Source: Dichetophora obliterata (Eukaryota > Arthropoda > Insecta > Diptera > Sciomyzidae). Taken from it: a DNA stretch of 64,000 bases. The stretch spans positions 26,864,363 through 26,928,362 of the forward strand of contig OY986437.1 in NCBI GenBank assembly GCA_963920525.1, written 5' to 3'. Below are positions 1-10,348 of this stretch, one piece after another. Within the stretch, counting starts at the first letter, position 1. Each line of letters begins with the position of its first letter. The notes under the pieces are model-generated. The model searched no databases. It was given only the letters and a program-made list of their open reading frames with translations, and had not been told where the DNA came from. The position numbers and the translations under genes are program-made.

Positions 1-450
1 TTGCTACTGAATCTCATTATTATACGGCATTTAGTTCCAAAGCTATTCGAAATCATAAATTTTAATTGTATGGGCGGTACCACACGCCTTTGGCCTATAC
101 TTTCTCAATTTTGCCAGTCAAAAGGCACGACTAAATAGTACGTTCTAACCGAGTTTCATAAATGTGTGATTTATAGCTTGAAAGCTATACTGAAAATTTG
201 GGTGGCTTAAAAAGTGCCACGCCCTACGTTCAACGCCCATAAAATTTTACCGGTAGAACAACAACTGAAAATCAAGGCCGAATACCGAATTCCGTTGCAG
301 TGCAACCTATAATTCCAAAGCTTTTCGATATAGAAGATTTGATTTGTATGGGAGGTAATACGCCGCTGGGCGGCCAAAAGCCCAAAAGTCAAAGTAGGAA
401 TAATATTGAAAAAAATAGTCACTGCGTTAAAAGAGATTCCATAGAACATT
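1..450 (-). repeat. Degenerate 141-bp tandem repeat (Helitron-associated)
   Basis: About three diverged monomers share the core words CCAAAGCTATTCGA and TGTATGGG(A/C)GGT, at about 70, 200 and 349, spaced near 140 bp. The same monomer recurs in inverted orientation at 28125-28680 and as a long array at 60960-62170. In the last locus the array sits inside an element with Helitron ends, so this copy is probably the internal array of a minus-strand Helitron whose 5' end is at 2096. Confidence 0.7.
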
Positions 451-949
451 AGACAACAACCAAAATTTTTTTCCGCGCACCACGCGCACGTACGAGCAGT
501 CGAAAGTTGAGTGTTTCACAGAGTTCTCGTAATAGTACCCGTTTCCCTTACAAAACAACCGGTTTTCATAGTAAATATTAGCTAAACAAGTTAGTCGCAC
601 AAGGAAAAAATGATGAATCCTAGTACTTCAGATAATGGACTTATGAAAAATCATTTTACAACATATAATTAATCATATCAATGCTGATTTTTTATTGATT
701 GAAAGTAACCTTCTTTTTGTAGTAAATTTTTGTTGAATTTATTTTTCAAGAAGCTTTTTGATATGTTATCAATTTAGATCAAGCAATAATTTTTTTTGTT
801 AAGCATTATTCAATCTTTCCTTTAATGAAGTACCAAAAAATTTTTCCCGGATAGTCCTTTTTTGATACTTTAAACATTTTGGATTTCAAAAGCTTTTTTA
901 TAATAAGTGGTAGCTCTTAAACATCATTATAATAAGTGTAGAGAAATTC
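451..949. other. AT-rich non-coding stretch
   Basis: No ORF, splice pattern or clear repeat boundary was found here. It links the tandem-repeat remnant to the ORF fragment starting near 950. Confidence 0.5.
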
Positions 950-1333
950 GTGTGCATAGCAAAAGCAACATTGATTGACCTGTACCCATGGCATCCTATG
1001 ACTCCAACGTTGCACAAAATTTTGGTTCATGGGGCAGTTGTAATTGGAAAATCTCTGTTACCTATAGGACAACTTTCGGAGGAGGCGCCAGAAGTTCGTA
1101 ATAAGCATTTCAGAAGTTATCGGCAAGACTTCGCAAGAAAATTTTCTAGAAAAAACGGCAATGAAGATATATTTAATCGCCTTCTACTTATTTTGGAACC
1201 TTTGTTAAGCTGTATAAGAGCAATAAGGAATAGAAATACTAACGCGTTCTTGCCAGAAGCAATATCAATGTTCATATCTGACGAGCCATATACAAATGAT
1301 AATTCTTCAGAGAGCGATGCAATATTCAATTAA
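950..1333 (+). pseudogene. Fragment of an unidentified transposon-type protein
   Basis: One open frame of 127 codons ends in TAA. Its first codon is GTG preceded by open frame, so the 5' part is missing and this is not a genuine start. The protein has a conserved-looking block (LYPWHPMTPTLHKILVHG, then GQLSEEAPEVRNKHFRSYRQ and DFARKFSR) and an acidic Ser-rich tail. From memory, this block resembles proteins found in many copies in insect and cnidarian genomes, which suggests a mobile-element protein. I cannot name the family and see no catalytic motif. It has no intron and lies between Helitron-related sequences. The absence of stops across 380 bp is unusual for this window. Confidence 0.45.
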
Positions 1334-1939
1334 ATGTTTTCTTAATCTTTTATCTTGTTTTTGTTATTTTTTCAATAAAACATGTTCATTATATATTTAC
1401 ATCATTTACATACCATTTGTTATTTTTTTTATTTATTACTTTTGTGTGGGCATTTATTCCAAAATTTTGGTTTTATTAAAAGTTTATTAGCTCAGTCGAT
1501 TTTTAACGAATGTTTTAAACCAAAGCTGAATTTTACTCATAAATAAATATACTTTTATATTACAGTCTTAAATTATACGGTTCTACAATGAAAAAATGTG
1601 TAAAAACATCTCCAAAGTTGAAAAATAGCCAATTTTTTTGGAAAAGTTAGTTTGCTGGAGGAATACACACAGATGTTTCAATATTACTTAAATATCATTT
1701 TCATACCATCGAAATGGCTTAGTTACTTCTTTCGAAATCCGCTGAGAAATTCAAAATCAGTTCATATTCAACAAAGTTACTAGCTTATATCTGCAAAAGG
1801 GCAGAAAACCCGGTTTTTTACCCTTAACTCAAGATTTTAGAGGGTTTCGCAAATTTCAAGAACAGAGTCTTGTTGTACTCGACAAGATATCTGCATTTAA
1901 GCACAAAAATAATCTTGGCCGCCCAGATCGTTGAAATAA
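1334..1939. other. AT-rich non-coding stretch
   Basis: No coding signal was seen. The stretch contains short poly-T tracts and an AATAAA at about 1373 that could serve as a polyadenylation signal for the ORF fragment just upstream. Confidence 0.4.
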
Positions 1940-2096
1940 CTGTATGTGCGCCGCCTGAGTTTTTCCGATATTTTAATAGTTATGCTGCTATTCGTGATGA
2001 ACAAAAATCCAACAAATAAAAGATCATTAAAATCGGTCCAGCCATTCTTGAGTTATAAATAATGTAACAAACCCGACTTTGTTTTATATATTTAGA
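1940..2096 (-). mobile_element. Helitron 5' terminal fragment
   Basis: Read on the minus strand, this begins with TC after a host A (A|TCTAAATATATAAAAC) and continues with AAAGTCGGGTTTGTTACA and a stretch meaning 'ACTCAAGAATGGCTGGACCGATTTTAATGATC' split over the same order as at 28687-28800. The same 5' end occurs on + at 28687 and 38350, each also preceded by A. TC after A is the hallmark of Helitron 5' ends. The 3' end was not located. Confidence 0.7.
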
Positions 2097-2399
2097 TTTT
2101 TGGTAATGCAACGAGCTATAGGTCATATTTTTTTCTTAATTTATTAAAATGTAATTTCCGATATTTCGTTTTTCTTTGAAGAACATCATCAGGGAGAAAC
2201 TATAAGTATACAATAATTACAAATTTTTACAATATAATTACATAACATAATAATGAAAAAAATATAGGAATTTTCAAAAATTAAATAAATCCACTGATTT
2301 TTAAAAAACATTTTATAAACGATAAGACAAAAAGAACAGAACATCTAGCATAAAATAAACAACACTTGATGACGGACTTTGATGACTTATTTTTGCTAG

Positions 2400-2816
2400 T
2401 TTTGTCTTATTATGTGTTGTTTGTTTTATGCTCTTTGTTTATTAAATGTCTGTAGATGTGAGCGCAATTGTCCGTGTCAGTTTTAAAATTTAGTCTCAGT
2501 CGTTTAGGGACACTAATAATGTGTAGCATTTCAAGCATGTATTGTCTCCTATGATTTTTCTCTTGTTGCAGAACTTTAATTTTGTCAAAACCTGGAGCAT
2601 GACCATCCTTGGTACAATGGGTTGCTAATGCTGTTTTTTATTCTAAGGGTTTGTCAAGTAATTTAAAGTCTGACTTATGTCCTGCTATTTTCGTTCGAAA
2701 TTTTGTTTTTGTTGCTTCAATATATACCTTTTCGCATAAATTGGATTCGTCACCTTTGCACGGAATTTGATGTATTAAATCCAGAATCCGATTTGTCCTG
2801 CTTGTCAAGTTTAGAT
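2400..2816 (-). pseudogene. PLE endonuclease (GIY-YIG-like) region
   Basis: In Penelope elements the C-terminal GIY-YIG nuclease nicks DNA for target-primed reverse transcription. The minus-strand translation shows IHQIPCKGDESNLCEKVYIE, then TKFRTKIAGHKSDFK and TALATHCTKDGHAPGFDKI. This matches the usual order of an IPC...C..VYIG block, an RI-GH-SD block and a LA-HC block. The YIG is YIE here and a stop follows LDKPLE, so the domain is damaged. The block ends exactly where the Harbinger element begins at 2820 and continues beyond its other end at 5681. Confidence 0.7.
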
Positions 2817-3028
2817 TTAGGCCCTTATTATGAACTGCTTTCGATCTTCGACTGTAGTCGAATGGCCTGATCGAACAAATTTACGTTTGGTATTATAACT
2901 TGCTTTCGACAAAGAATAGCACCATTGTGAATTTCGCTCATTTGGCTTGGCGAATTGGCGATTGTTTTCGAATTAATTGTGGAAAAAATAAGAAAATAAA
3001 CAAAAAATAAACAAAAAATAAACATATT

Positions 3029-4300
3029 ATGAATTCCACGGAATTGTGGTTCACCGATTCATCGGAAGAGGATTCATCAGAAGAGAATGAAAGTTTTATG
3101 GAGCTAAAAAGAAGTAGAAAATTATTGAGGGACGTCTCCAACCCTTTGGAAATGAATTCTACCACGTAAGTGCAGTTTTCCAAGGAAGATTTGTGGTCTT
3201 TATCATTTATAAAATTTGTTTACAGATTTCTACAGAACTTTCGACTGTCCAAGGAAGCGTTTGTAGACTTGATGACCACAACAGATGAACAGCTAAAGCA
3301 ATGTGCACGAGCAAGATCGATTCCAAGCATATTGAAACTGGCAACAGTGCTGCGATTTTGTGCTCAGGGATCGTATCAACTTAGCATTGGGAATGAGAAT
3401 GAGCTTGGACTTGCACAGCCCACAGTATCTGTGGTGTTATCAGAGGCTTTAGATGTCCTGGAAAATTGTATATGCGAAAGATGGATAAAATTCCAATATA
3501 CTGAGGCAGAACTGCAACAAGCAAAATCATCTTTTTTTAATAGAAGTAGAATTCTGGGAATAATTGGCTGTGTTGATGGCACACACATTAAAATTGTGGC
3601 TCCCAAGATTTGCAGCATTTATACTATAACAGAAAGGGATTCTTTAGTATTAATGCTATGGTAATAAGTATATGTATATGCTATAAATTTTTGATTGATT
3701 TCAAATGTACATGTTTATGTTATCTTTTAGGTTTGCGATCATGCAATGAAAATTCAGTACATAAATGCGAAAAATCCGGGCGCAACACATGATTCCATGA
3801 TTTTCGTCCTTGAAATCATATTTAGAAGAGCAATATCAAAACGGTATTCAAAACACTTGGCTACTTGGTATGTAATTAAACGAAACAGCAATATGTTATA
3901 AATTTCTTCAATTAATGTTTTGGTTTCAGGCGATGCTGGATACGCTTTAAAACCATATTTAATGACGCCATTTAGGAATCCTGAGGAAGGTTCTCCACAA
4001 AGCACCTACAACACACAACATGCGAAAGCAAGAAACATAATAGAGCGAACAATTGGAGTTTTGAAAAATCGTTTCAGATGTTTGTTGCAGGCGAGAGCAC
4101 TTCATTATACTCCAAAAAAAGCAACACAAATTATAAATGTGTGTGCAGCTCTGCACAATATTTGCATGTCCTATAAAGTGCAAAATGCTCCAGGAGAGTT
4201 TTCTATTGAAGTTCATGACGCTGATGGTGGAGACGTTGAAATTGAATCTGTTAACTCGGAAGCAGAAATGATAAGGAACCAAATATTAAGAGCGTTGTAA
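3029..4300 (+). pseudogene. Harbinger transposase (HARBI1-like DDE nuclease), four exons, frameshifted
   Basis: HARBI1-type transposases cut and join the element ends, working with the Myb-like partner encoded opposite. Suggested exons are 3029-3165, 3226-3660, 3731-3867 and 3930-4300. The introns are 60, 70 and 62 bp with GT-AG ends, and the first junction is phase 2 on both sides. Exon 1 is acidic and Ser-rich. Exon 2 carries FLQNFRLSKEAFVDLM (HTH-like start) and GIIGCVDGTHIKIVAPK (first catalytic Asp). Exon 3 carries VCDHAMKIQYINAKNPGATH and DS (second Asp). Exon 4 carries GDAGYALKPYLMTPFRNPEE and ERTIGVLKNRFRCL (final acidic residue), then a normal stop. Two single-base indels break the frame, near 3610 (YYNRKGFFSINAMV is in another frame) and near 3810. 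The gene is recent but probably inactive. Confidence 0.88.
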
Positions 4301-4591
4301 AAAAGCATGATTAAATAAATAACAACAAGCATGCAATTCAGAGTTTCTTTAATAAAAATATTAAATAATATTATGACTTCATACATATGTACACATGTAC
4401 ATTACATAAAAAAAAATTATCACAATAGTTCATTATTCATTTAATTAAGATCTTATTCTAAGAGATCCATTTTTAGGTAGCATCTTCTAGCTCCAATCAC
4501 GTAAGACAAAATAATCGCATGAATTCATTAAGGAATATTTGCAATCTAGAACATATTAGATAACATCTAGATCTAGAACATCTTGTTTTTG
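4301..4591. other. Shared 3' region between the convergent Harbinger genes
   Basis: This 290-bp AT-rich spacer separates the two stops. AATAAA-type signals on + (ATTAAATAAATAAC near 4311 and TTAATAAAAATATT near 4350) could end the transposase transcript. Confidence 0.5.
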
Positions 4592-5412
4592 TTAGTATTT
4601 TCTTTCAGGACTTAATTTTTTTTTTATATATAGTTTAAGTTTTTCTCTTTTCAGTTCCAAAAGTTCTTTTGATGAGTCTTTTTTGAGGTAATACATTTTT
4701 CTCGTGTATTCCTCGGTTTTTTGTGCACATTTCTTTATGTCCCTCATAATTGACAGCATTTGCTCATGGTAACTTTGCTGTGAATTTGTCTGCGTTTCCA
4801 ACAACTTCAGCCTCTCCGTCTTATTTCCATTCTTTCCTTTTTCTTTGCGTGTTCTTATTTCAGAAACTATAACATTTTGGTCTTCGTAGCACGTTTGCAA
4901 ATTTTCTTCGGGATGCTGGCTGGGATTTGATGCATTTTCTTTATCCAAAGCTTCCTCATCCAAACCTGGTCGCTGGTCTTCGCATGTTATGCCCAGGCCA
5001 ACGTCTGCGCCTGGTGGATTAATCCACGCTTCAAATTCAAACAATCCAATAATGGCCTCCTCGATATTTGTAAAAACATGAAGGCTGTTCGGCCCTCCAC
5101 CGGTTGCTCGGTATTCGGATTTGTTTTGCGACAATTTTTTTTTTGTTTTTGACTTCATGTCAGCCCACACCTGAAAAATCAAGTGGTCAAATTTGTTCTA
5201 CAGATATATTTGTTCATATATTATTTTAGCTAACCTTAATCCACTTTGCTGTTGTCCTTACTGGTGGTCCTAGGCAATTTAACTCCAGTGTAAATTCTTC
5301 CCACTTCTTTGTCGATTGAATTTTGGAAGAAATGCCCTTCGCAACTGGAGGATTTGCCTCCATCAATGACACCAGTTTTTCTAACTGTGATTTGTTGCTC
5401 ACCACCTTAGAC
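4592..5412 (-). CDS. Harbinger Myb/SANT-like DNA-binding protein
   Basis: This partner protein helps Harbinger transposase reach the nucleus and bind the element ends. Two minus-strand exons are visible: 5412-5235 and 5170-4592, joined by a 64-bp GT-AG intron (5234-5171) in phase 0 on both sides. The joined protein reads through a Myb/SANT-like trihelix start (KSQLEKLVSLMEANPPVAKG, KKWEEFTLELNCLG, KWIK then VWADMKSKTKKKL) and TGGGPN. It ends in a highly charged, probably coiled-coil tail (residues about 150-250). A further short first exon is expected upstream, because a good acceptor (TTATGCAG) precedes 5412. No internal stop is seen, in contrast to the transposase. Confidence 0.8.
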
Positions 5413-5689
5413 CTGCATAAGATTAACAAAAACAGTTTAAAATTACTTTTTGCAAGTCAAAAAACAAAAAAAAAATAATAACGAAATACTTACATTTTTA
5501 ACAATTATTTCACAGCACGAATCGCATCGAAAGCAAAATTCTGTTCGACTGAGTTTTCTATGAGCAACGAATATTGCGACAGGGTTGCACTGCTCATAAT
5601 AAGAATTTGACTTTCGATATTCGCTATTCGATAACCAGCGAAGATCGAACGTCGAAAGCAACTCATAATAAAGGCCTTAGTGTTTGTGT

Positions 5690-6621
5690 AAAGTGTTTGA
5701 TGTTTTTAAAGCTATTCTAAAATGGTCCTTATTAAACAAATTGGACTTTCTAAACTGCTCTGAAAAATCGGGAATGTATGTCATGCTTTTAAAAATTTTT
5801 GGGGGTCATTTGTCGTCAATTTCTCATTTACTGTCTTTATGTTTAAACCGTTTTTTAATTAAATAATCTGGAAAACAATTTTTCTTAAAACTATCTTTAA
5901 TCTAAATCGCATTGTTCTTGTGGAATTTTTTGTCTTTTATTTAAAAAAATCCGGTCTGTAAAATTTTTAGCTGTGTTAATTATGTTTTTTGATGTTTAGA
6001 ATAAAAATTGATTATTCGTCCTATCGCCGTTGGTTTTTGATACCAATTAATTTCTATTTTATTGTTTTTTCTTATTAGTAATGTATCAAGATAAGGTAGT
6101 TTATTGTCAGTTTCATGTTCTAAAGTGAACTTTATTCTCCTATGGTATGAGTTCAATGCGTCTAAAGTGTTTTGAATTTGGTCATATCTAACTATCGCAA
6201 AAAGGTCGTCTACATATTTGGTAACTAATTTTGGTTTCACTGAGAGATCGTCTAAACATTTTTCTAACAGGTCTTCTTTCCATTATTACGTTCGCTACTA
6301 TTGGTGACGCAGGTGATCCCATAGCCGTGCCTCGTAAATTATGTTGTCATATTTTAAATATCTGGCGTCTTTTACACAAAGTAATAAAATGTCAGAAAAT
6401 TATTTTTTGGTCATATTTGTGTATTTTTCTATAGTCGTCTATTTTCTTTCTATTGTGTTTATAGCGAAGTCAACTGGGATACTAGGAAAAAGTGATACTA
6501 CATCGAATGATATTAGTCTCTCATCGTTTGAAATATATATGTTATTAAGTTTGTTCTTTAGGTTCAGTGCATCTTTTATGTTATACTTAGATGTTACCGT
6601 TAAATTATTCAATATTTTAAC
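5690..6621 (-). pseudogene. PLE reverse transcriptase, palm and thumb part
   Basis: Penelope RT copies element RNA into DNA at the target. Minus-strand frames show GTAMGSPASPIVANVIME, then after a frameshift KPKLVTKYVDDLFAIVRYD (catalytic YVDD), LPYLDTLLIRKNN and NWYQKPTAIGRIINFYSKHQ. A linker block, TYIPDFSEQFRKSNLFN, reaches towards 5690. These blocks follow the normal order of the family. Upstream of the YVDD block, ISLRDERLISFDVVSLF-type sequence reaches to 6621, where a hAT MITE interrupts. At least one frameshift (near 6260) makes it non-functional. Confidence 0.82.
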
Positions 6622-7383
6622 CAGGCCTGTAGCCAGACCAAGAAGACAGAGGGGGCAGGCATGAATCTTGGGGGGGCAATTTTTTTATTTTTTCATTTAA
6701 ATTAAAAAAAAAATTTAACGTGTGAAATGAATGCATTACACATATTTACTAAAAAAAAGTTAATTTTATAATACATACATGTACATATCTATGTATCATA
6801 CCATATTTTTATACATGAGATTACTACATAAAAATAATATAAAAATAATTCAGGACTTTGTAATAAAATGCGGGTAAAAATACAAGATTTATTTAAAGTG
6901 GCTAAAATATAAGAAAGAGTAGCAAAATGGGCTAACATATGTATAAGACATTTTTTAAGTAGACAATTAAAAAAATTTAATTACCCCAAATCCGTCGATT
7001 GCATTAAATTGATGCAAATTTTCTATTCAGATTTATATATTAAGAACAAACATGCATGTTTTGATTTAAATCTTTTGCTTCTTTAAATTTTTGCTAGAAT
7101 TAAGATTTGCAGTTTTTTCTTATTTTGAAATTAATAAACATTCACTATGCAATAAAAAAATTTAAGAATTAAAAACATTTCAATGAATTATATATATTCT
7201 TTTTATATCTGCATCAAATTGGTGCACAAAGTGCTTTTCATTTCAAGTGCTAGAAAGGTCCTATGGATGCGGGTTAAAAAATTATTAAAATTCAAATCTT
7301 ATTTTTATCTGATTTGGCCAGGGGGGAAAACGGTTGTAGTAGGGGGCATCACCCCCCCTTGCCCCACCCTGGCCACAGGACTG
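6622..7383. mobile_element. hAT-type non-autonomous element (MITE)
   Basis: This 762-bp insertion has 15-bp terminal inverted repeats (CAGGCCTGTAGCCAG, and CAGTCCTGTGGCCAG on the other strand, 13 of 15) and a perfect 8-bp target duplication ATTTTAAC at 6614-6621 and 7384-7391. The subterminal parts are G-rich (GGGGGGGCA against CCCCCCTTGCCCC). There is no transposase ORF. It splits the Penelope RT frame. Confidence 0.9.
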
Positions 7384-7860
7384 ATTTTAACTAAATATTT
7401 GCTGAGTTCATGTGTAGCAGTGTTGATTGACGAGCAAATTGGTCTCAATGGCATATTCGGCTTATGTTGCTTTGGAAGTCCATATATTCTTGGTGCCTTT
7501 GCTGTAGTTGTTGTCATCTTTAATTTTTCATGTTCCGAGATCAAATTGTTTTTGAATATAAAGTCGACTAAACTGTTGTTTTTTTTTTTTGTAAAGCCGT
7601 TGTTGGGTCCCTTTTTACTTCATTTCATGTTGCAATGTCTCTTAATAAAATTCTAATTTTTTTGTCGTAATCTACTTTGTTCATCGCTACATTTTTGTTA
7701 CCCTTGTATGCATTCGCAATTATGATGTCTTTATTTTCTTTGAGAAATCGTCTAGTTTTGCTGTATCTAAGATCAGCTTGTCTCTTGTGTCCCAATGTAT
7801 GCGTGTGATATGGTTTTCCATCAAGAATGATACAATAAGAGATTACGCTTTACGCAGGTC
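7384..7860 (-). pseudogene. PLE reverse transcriptase, N-terminal part
   Basis: The minus-strand translation gives HTLGHKRQADLRYSKTRRFL, YKGNKNVAMNKVDYDKKI, KRDPTTALQKK and then AKAPRIYGLPKQHKPNMPLR followed by PICSSINTATHELSKYL. The PRIYGLPK-HKP-PLRPI block is diagnostic for Penelope RTs and leads directly into the hAT insertion site (7384-7391 is its target duplication). Frameshifts are present around 7570 (a poly-T tract). The 5' end of the element is probably near 7870. Confidence 0.8.
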
Positions 7861-8015
7861 TTTTACTTCTGCTAATCGAGTTTGACAACCATCTGTTCAG
7901 TTGACTACATCACAATATTTTATTTCTTTGAGAAACGTACTGCGATCGGTTGTGTTTTATTTAATTGTGTATATATCGAAGTATATTTGCGAGCTTTTAA
8001 CTTAAAATTTAAAAA

Positions 8016-8160
8016 ATGAAGTGTGCAGCTGCTAATTGTGGTAACAATAGCAAACAAATATTTTTCAGAAACCTAATGTTTGCAATAAATAAAAACTTAA
8101 ACCAAGAAATTGTAAAAAACGCACACAAACGAAAACAAAAATACAAAAATATATTAACTT
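8016..8160 (+). pseudogene. THAP-domain start of a P-element-like transposase
   Basis: An ATG opens MKCAAANCGNNSKQIFF, with the C-x4-C spacing of the first zinc ligands of a THAP domain, the DNA-binding domain of P-element and THAP9-like transposases. It is followed by a Lys-rich stretch and a stop after about 47 residues. Nothing further in this frame resembles the rest of the domain. C-terminal P-like sequence occurs 1.2 kb downstream (9256-9700), which supports the call. The identification is tentative. Confidence 0.45.
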
Positions 8161-9102
8161 AACAAAATTTGTTTCATTATTTAAAAACTTGGAACTATCA
8201 TTTATTTGTCCTTTCAATTCACAGGCAAATAAATGCAAATAAAATATCTGGGAATGTTTAAACTAGATCAATTAAACTCGTAATGAACATTTTTATAAAA
8301 TTCAAGTCGAAAAATAATGCTCACTAAAGTTGGTTTCTCAGGCAAATTTTTGTTTACTAAGCTGCTTACTGGCTGTAATAAAATAATAGTAAAAATAATG
8401 TTTGCAAAGGAGTACTTAATAAATTTACCTTCTTCTCGTTCCAATAAATTGCTTCTTAATTCTTTTATTTTAATTATACAAACTAAAATGTATGCAATTT
8501 TCATTTCTGTGTAGAAATCGTATGCAAAGTGAACACTCTCCAAAACAGCATTGATATTATGACGTACCTGCGCAAAACGACAATTTTGTTGTACTCATTT
8601 TCTTGTCTTCGGCGCAATCTTTGTATTCTATCATTCTTGGTTTTCCATCAATGTAGTCAGTTTTACTCTCGCAGTTTCTTGCGACTCTTTGCCTTTGTTG
8701 CTTTGTACGAAATCCTCTCCTTCGGCAATGCATGTTAGTGTTGGAAAGTTATGTTTCGTTGTTGGAAAAGCGTATTTCAGTCCCAGAGAAAGAAACTATT
8801 GCCCAGTGGGCAATTGCAGGTGTCCGAAGGCCTTCTAGCATTCCTGCTTAACATAATTAATGCTGATAACAAAATTCTGGCAACTCCCCTCAAAACATTA
8901 ACAAAGAAAATTAATTAACACTGTATGAAAGCAAGAATATCCCTGAAAGTAAAGCTGGATTCATTGATCACCTTCAGCATGTTTTGAAAGTTTTTTTCAT
9001 ATGAAGTTTTCGCTTAGAGAGAAAAATTTCTGCATACTCTCAACTTGATTAACATTATTTTAAATCACACAAGAACATGCTGAAGGTTACCAGTGAATTC
9101 AG
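8161..9102. other. Decayed region, probably P-like element interior
   Basis: No intact frame is present. 8757-8850 can be read as LEKRISVPEKETIAQWAIAG, but I cannot assign it. An imperfect hairpin pairs 8960-8990 with 9069-9101 around the shared word CCTTCAGCATGTT, with a loop of about 80 bp. Confidence 0.4.
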
Positions 9103-10348
9103 AATTACCAGGTACTATTAATCGCTACTTTTACTCGTTACTTTGGGCATATAGTGTCAAATTGGTGTCAAACAAAGGTACTGCAAACACACAAAGAAGT
9201 AAAAGGGGATTTTTGCTTTTACTTTTACCCAGATGTCTACATATGAACATTAACAGGTGACGAAATTGACGAACTGCATGAGGACGCCTTAGAGTACGTT
9301 GCAGGCTATATAATAAAATGGCTACATTTTGAAAGTTTTCAAAGTAAAGACTGCTCCTTTACATGGGTGGATGAAGTCTCGCAGGGAGGGCTGAAAAAGC
9401 CATCAGCTGCATTTATGGAAAAAAGAAAAGATTTGGAGGCGATCTTTAATCAAGCCAATGGTAGAAACATTTAATGTGCAAGGAGTACAGAAAAAAACTC
9501 GCTGAATTGTCTTCACCAAACGAACTTCCCGCACCTGTGAAAGAGCTCTTAATAAAATGCAGAATGCATTTTCGGATAAAAATTTTCTGAACTGTTGATA
9601 AACCGTTGATGAATGAATTTGCATTTCAAATTTCCAAAATGTTCTTGAGCTTTGTCTTAAAAATTAAAACTCCCTTTTCCGATTCCACGTGAAAAATTAT
9701 TCATGATAGGGCTGATTGTATTACGATAAACGATACAAAGGCTTTATAGTATATGAACTTTTTTAAAGTCAGACATTAGAACTTTGAATCATATTGTTGC
9801 TCTTATGCTTACTTATTTTTTGAAGTAATGAACTAATACAATTGTTGTTTATTACGCCACTAACATCAAGTGCATGGAAAAGATAAATATTTAAATTTGA
9901 TATTTGTATTAAGTTTTGTAAAATTACAAAAACAAAATATATTATGCATTCCCAAAAGCATTTTTACTCAAAGCTACTGGCTGCTTTGTAAGATTATTTA
10001 ATAAAAATTATTATAATGTAGTGTTTTGTTTAAATTTTTTTATGATTTCCTACAGTAAAATCGTGTTTTCCATTTATATTTCCACACAAAAATACACAAA
10101 AAAATTTGCTGATTTTAAAAATAACTTTATTAAAGGTTCGTTCACAATAACTTTTAAATATTGGATATTTTATAAAAGCTAATCCTAAATACATTACATT
10201 GTGAATACCCTATCGTTTGCAGATTTCTGATTTGAAATAATACAAGAAGCAACACTGATTCTACCTACTCGCTACATTTTGACACTATATGCCCAAAATG
10301 ACAGTTTATCCCCAGCTGATTTTCAGCGAATAATAATGCCTGGTAATT
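9103..10348. mobile_element. Inverted-repeat element, possibly P-type, 1246 bp
   Basis: The outer ends are inverted copies starting AATTACCAGG (9103 and 10339-10348) and continuing with a related (C/T)TATTA(A/T)TCGCT. About 40 bp inside lies a perfect 20-bp inverted pair, TTTGGGCATATAGTGTCAAA at 9142-9161 with its complement at 10278-10297. The interior holds the P-like coding remnant 9256-9700, so the element may be a deleted relative of a P-type transposon. No clear target duplication was found. Confidence 0.6.
9256..9720 (+). pseudogene. P-element/THAP9-like transposase C-terminal remnant
   Basis: The frame reads DEIDELHEDALEYVAGYIIK, then FTWVDEVSQGGLKKPSAAF and KRKDLEAIFNQAN. After a frameshift it reads SSPNELPAPVKELLIKC and MHFRIKIF. 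The words ALEYVAGYI-K and WV--S-GGL-KPS are typical of the C-terminal part of P-type (THAP9-like) transposases. Stops and at least one frameshift show that it is dead. It lies within the inverted-repeat element 9103-10348. Confidence 0.6.

Larger units (their letters stand above)
2820..5677. mobile_element. PIF/Harbinger DNA transposon with two genes
   Basis: The element is 2858 bp with 25-bp terminal inverted repeats at 2820-2844 and 5653-5677, matching at 22 of 25 positions and starting GGCC(C/T)TTATTATGA. It is flanked by the 3-bp target duplication TTA (2817-2819 and 5678-5680), as expected for Harbinger. It has the family's classic layout of two convergent genes: a DDE transposase on + (3029-4300) and a Myb/SANT-like DNA-binding protein on - (4592-5412). 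It sits inside a Penelope-like element. Confidence 0.93.
2310..7870 (-). mobile_element. Penelope-like element (PLE), split by two DNA transposons
   Basis: Three minus-strand coding blocks are collinear with Penelope elements: the RT N-terminal part (7384-7860), RT palm with YVDD (5690-6621) and a GIY-YIG-type endonuclease region (2400-2816). A Harbinger transposon (2820-5677) interrupts it between the linker and the endonuclease, and a hAT MITE (6622-7383) interrupts the RT. Removing both restores collinear order. An imperfect inverted repeat at about 2320-2360 and 2400-2450 (TAAAATAAACAACAC against GTGTTGTTTGTTTTA) lies near the 3' end. Exact PLE ends are estimates. Confidence 0.8.

Noticed and set aside
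7183..7656. 157-codon + strand ORF across the hAT MITE end
   Set aside because: It spans the junction of the MITE and the antisense of the Penelope RT, so it is a chance frame.
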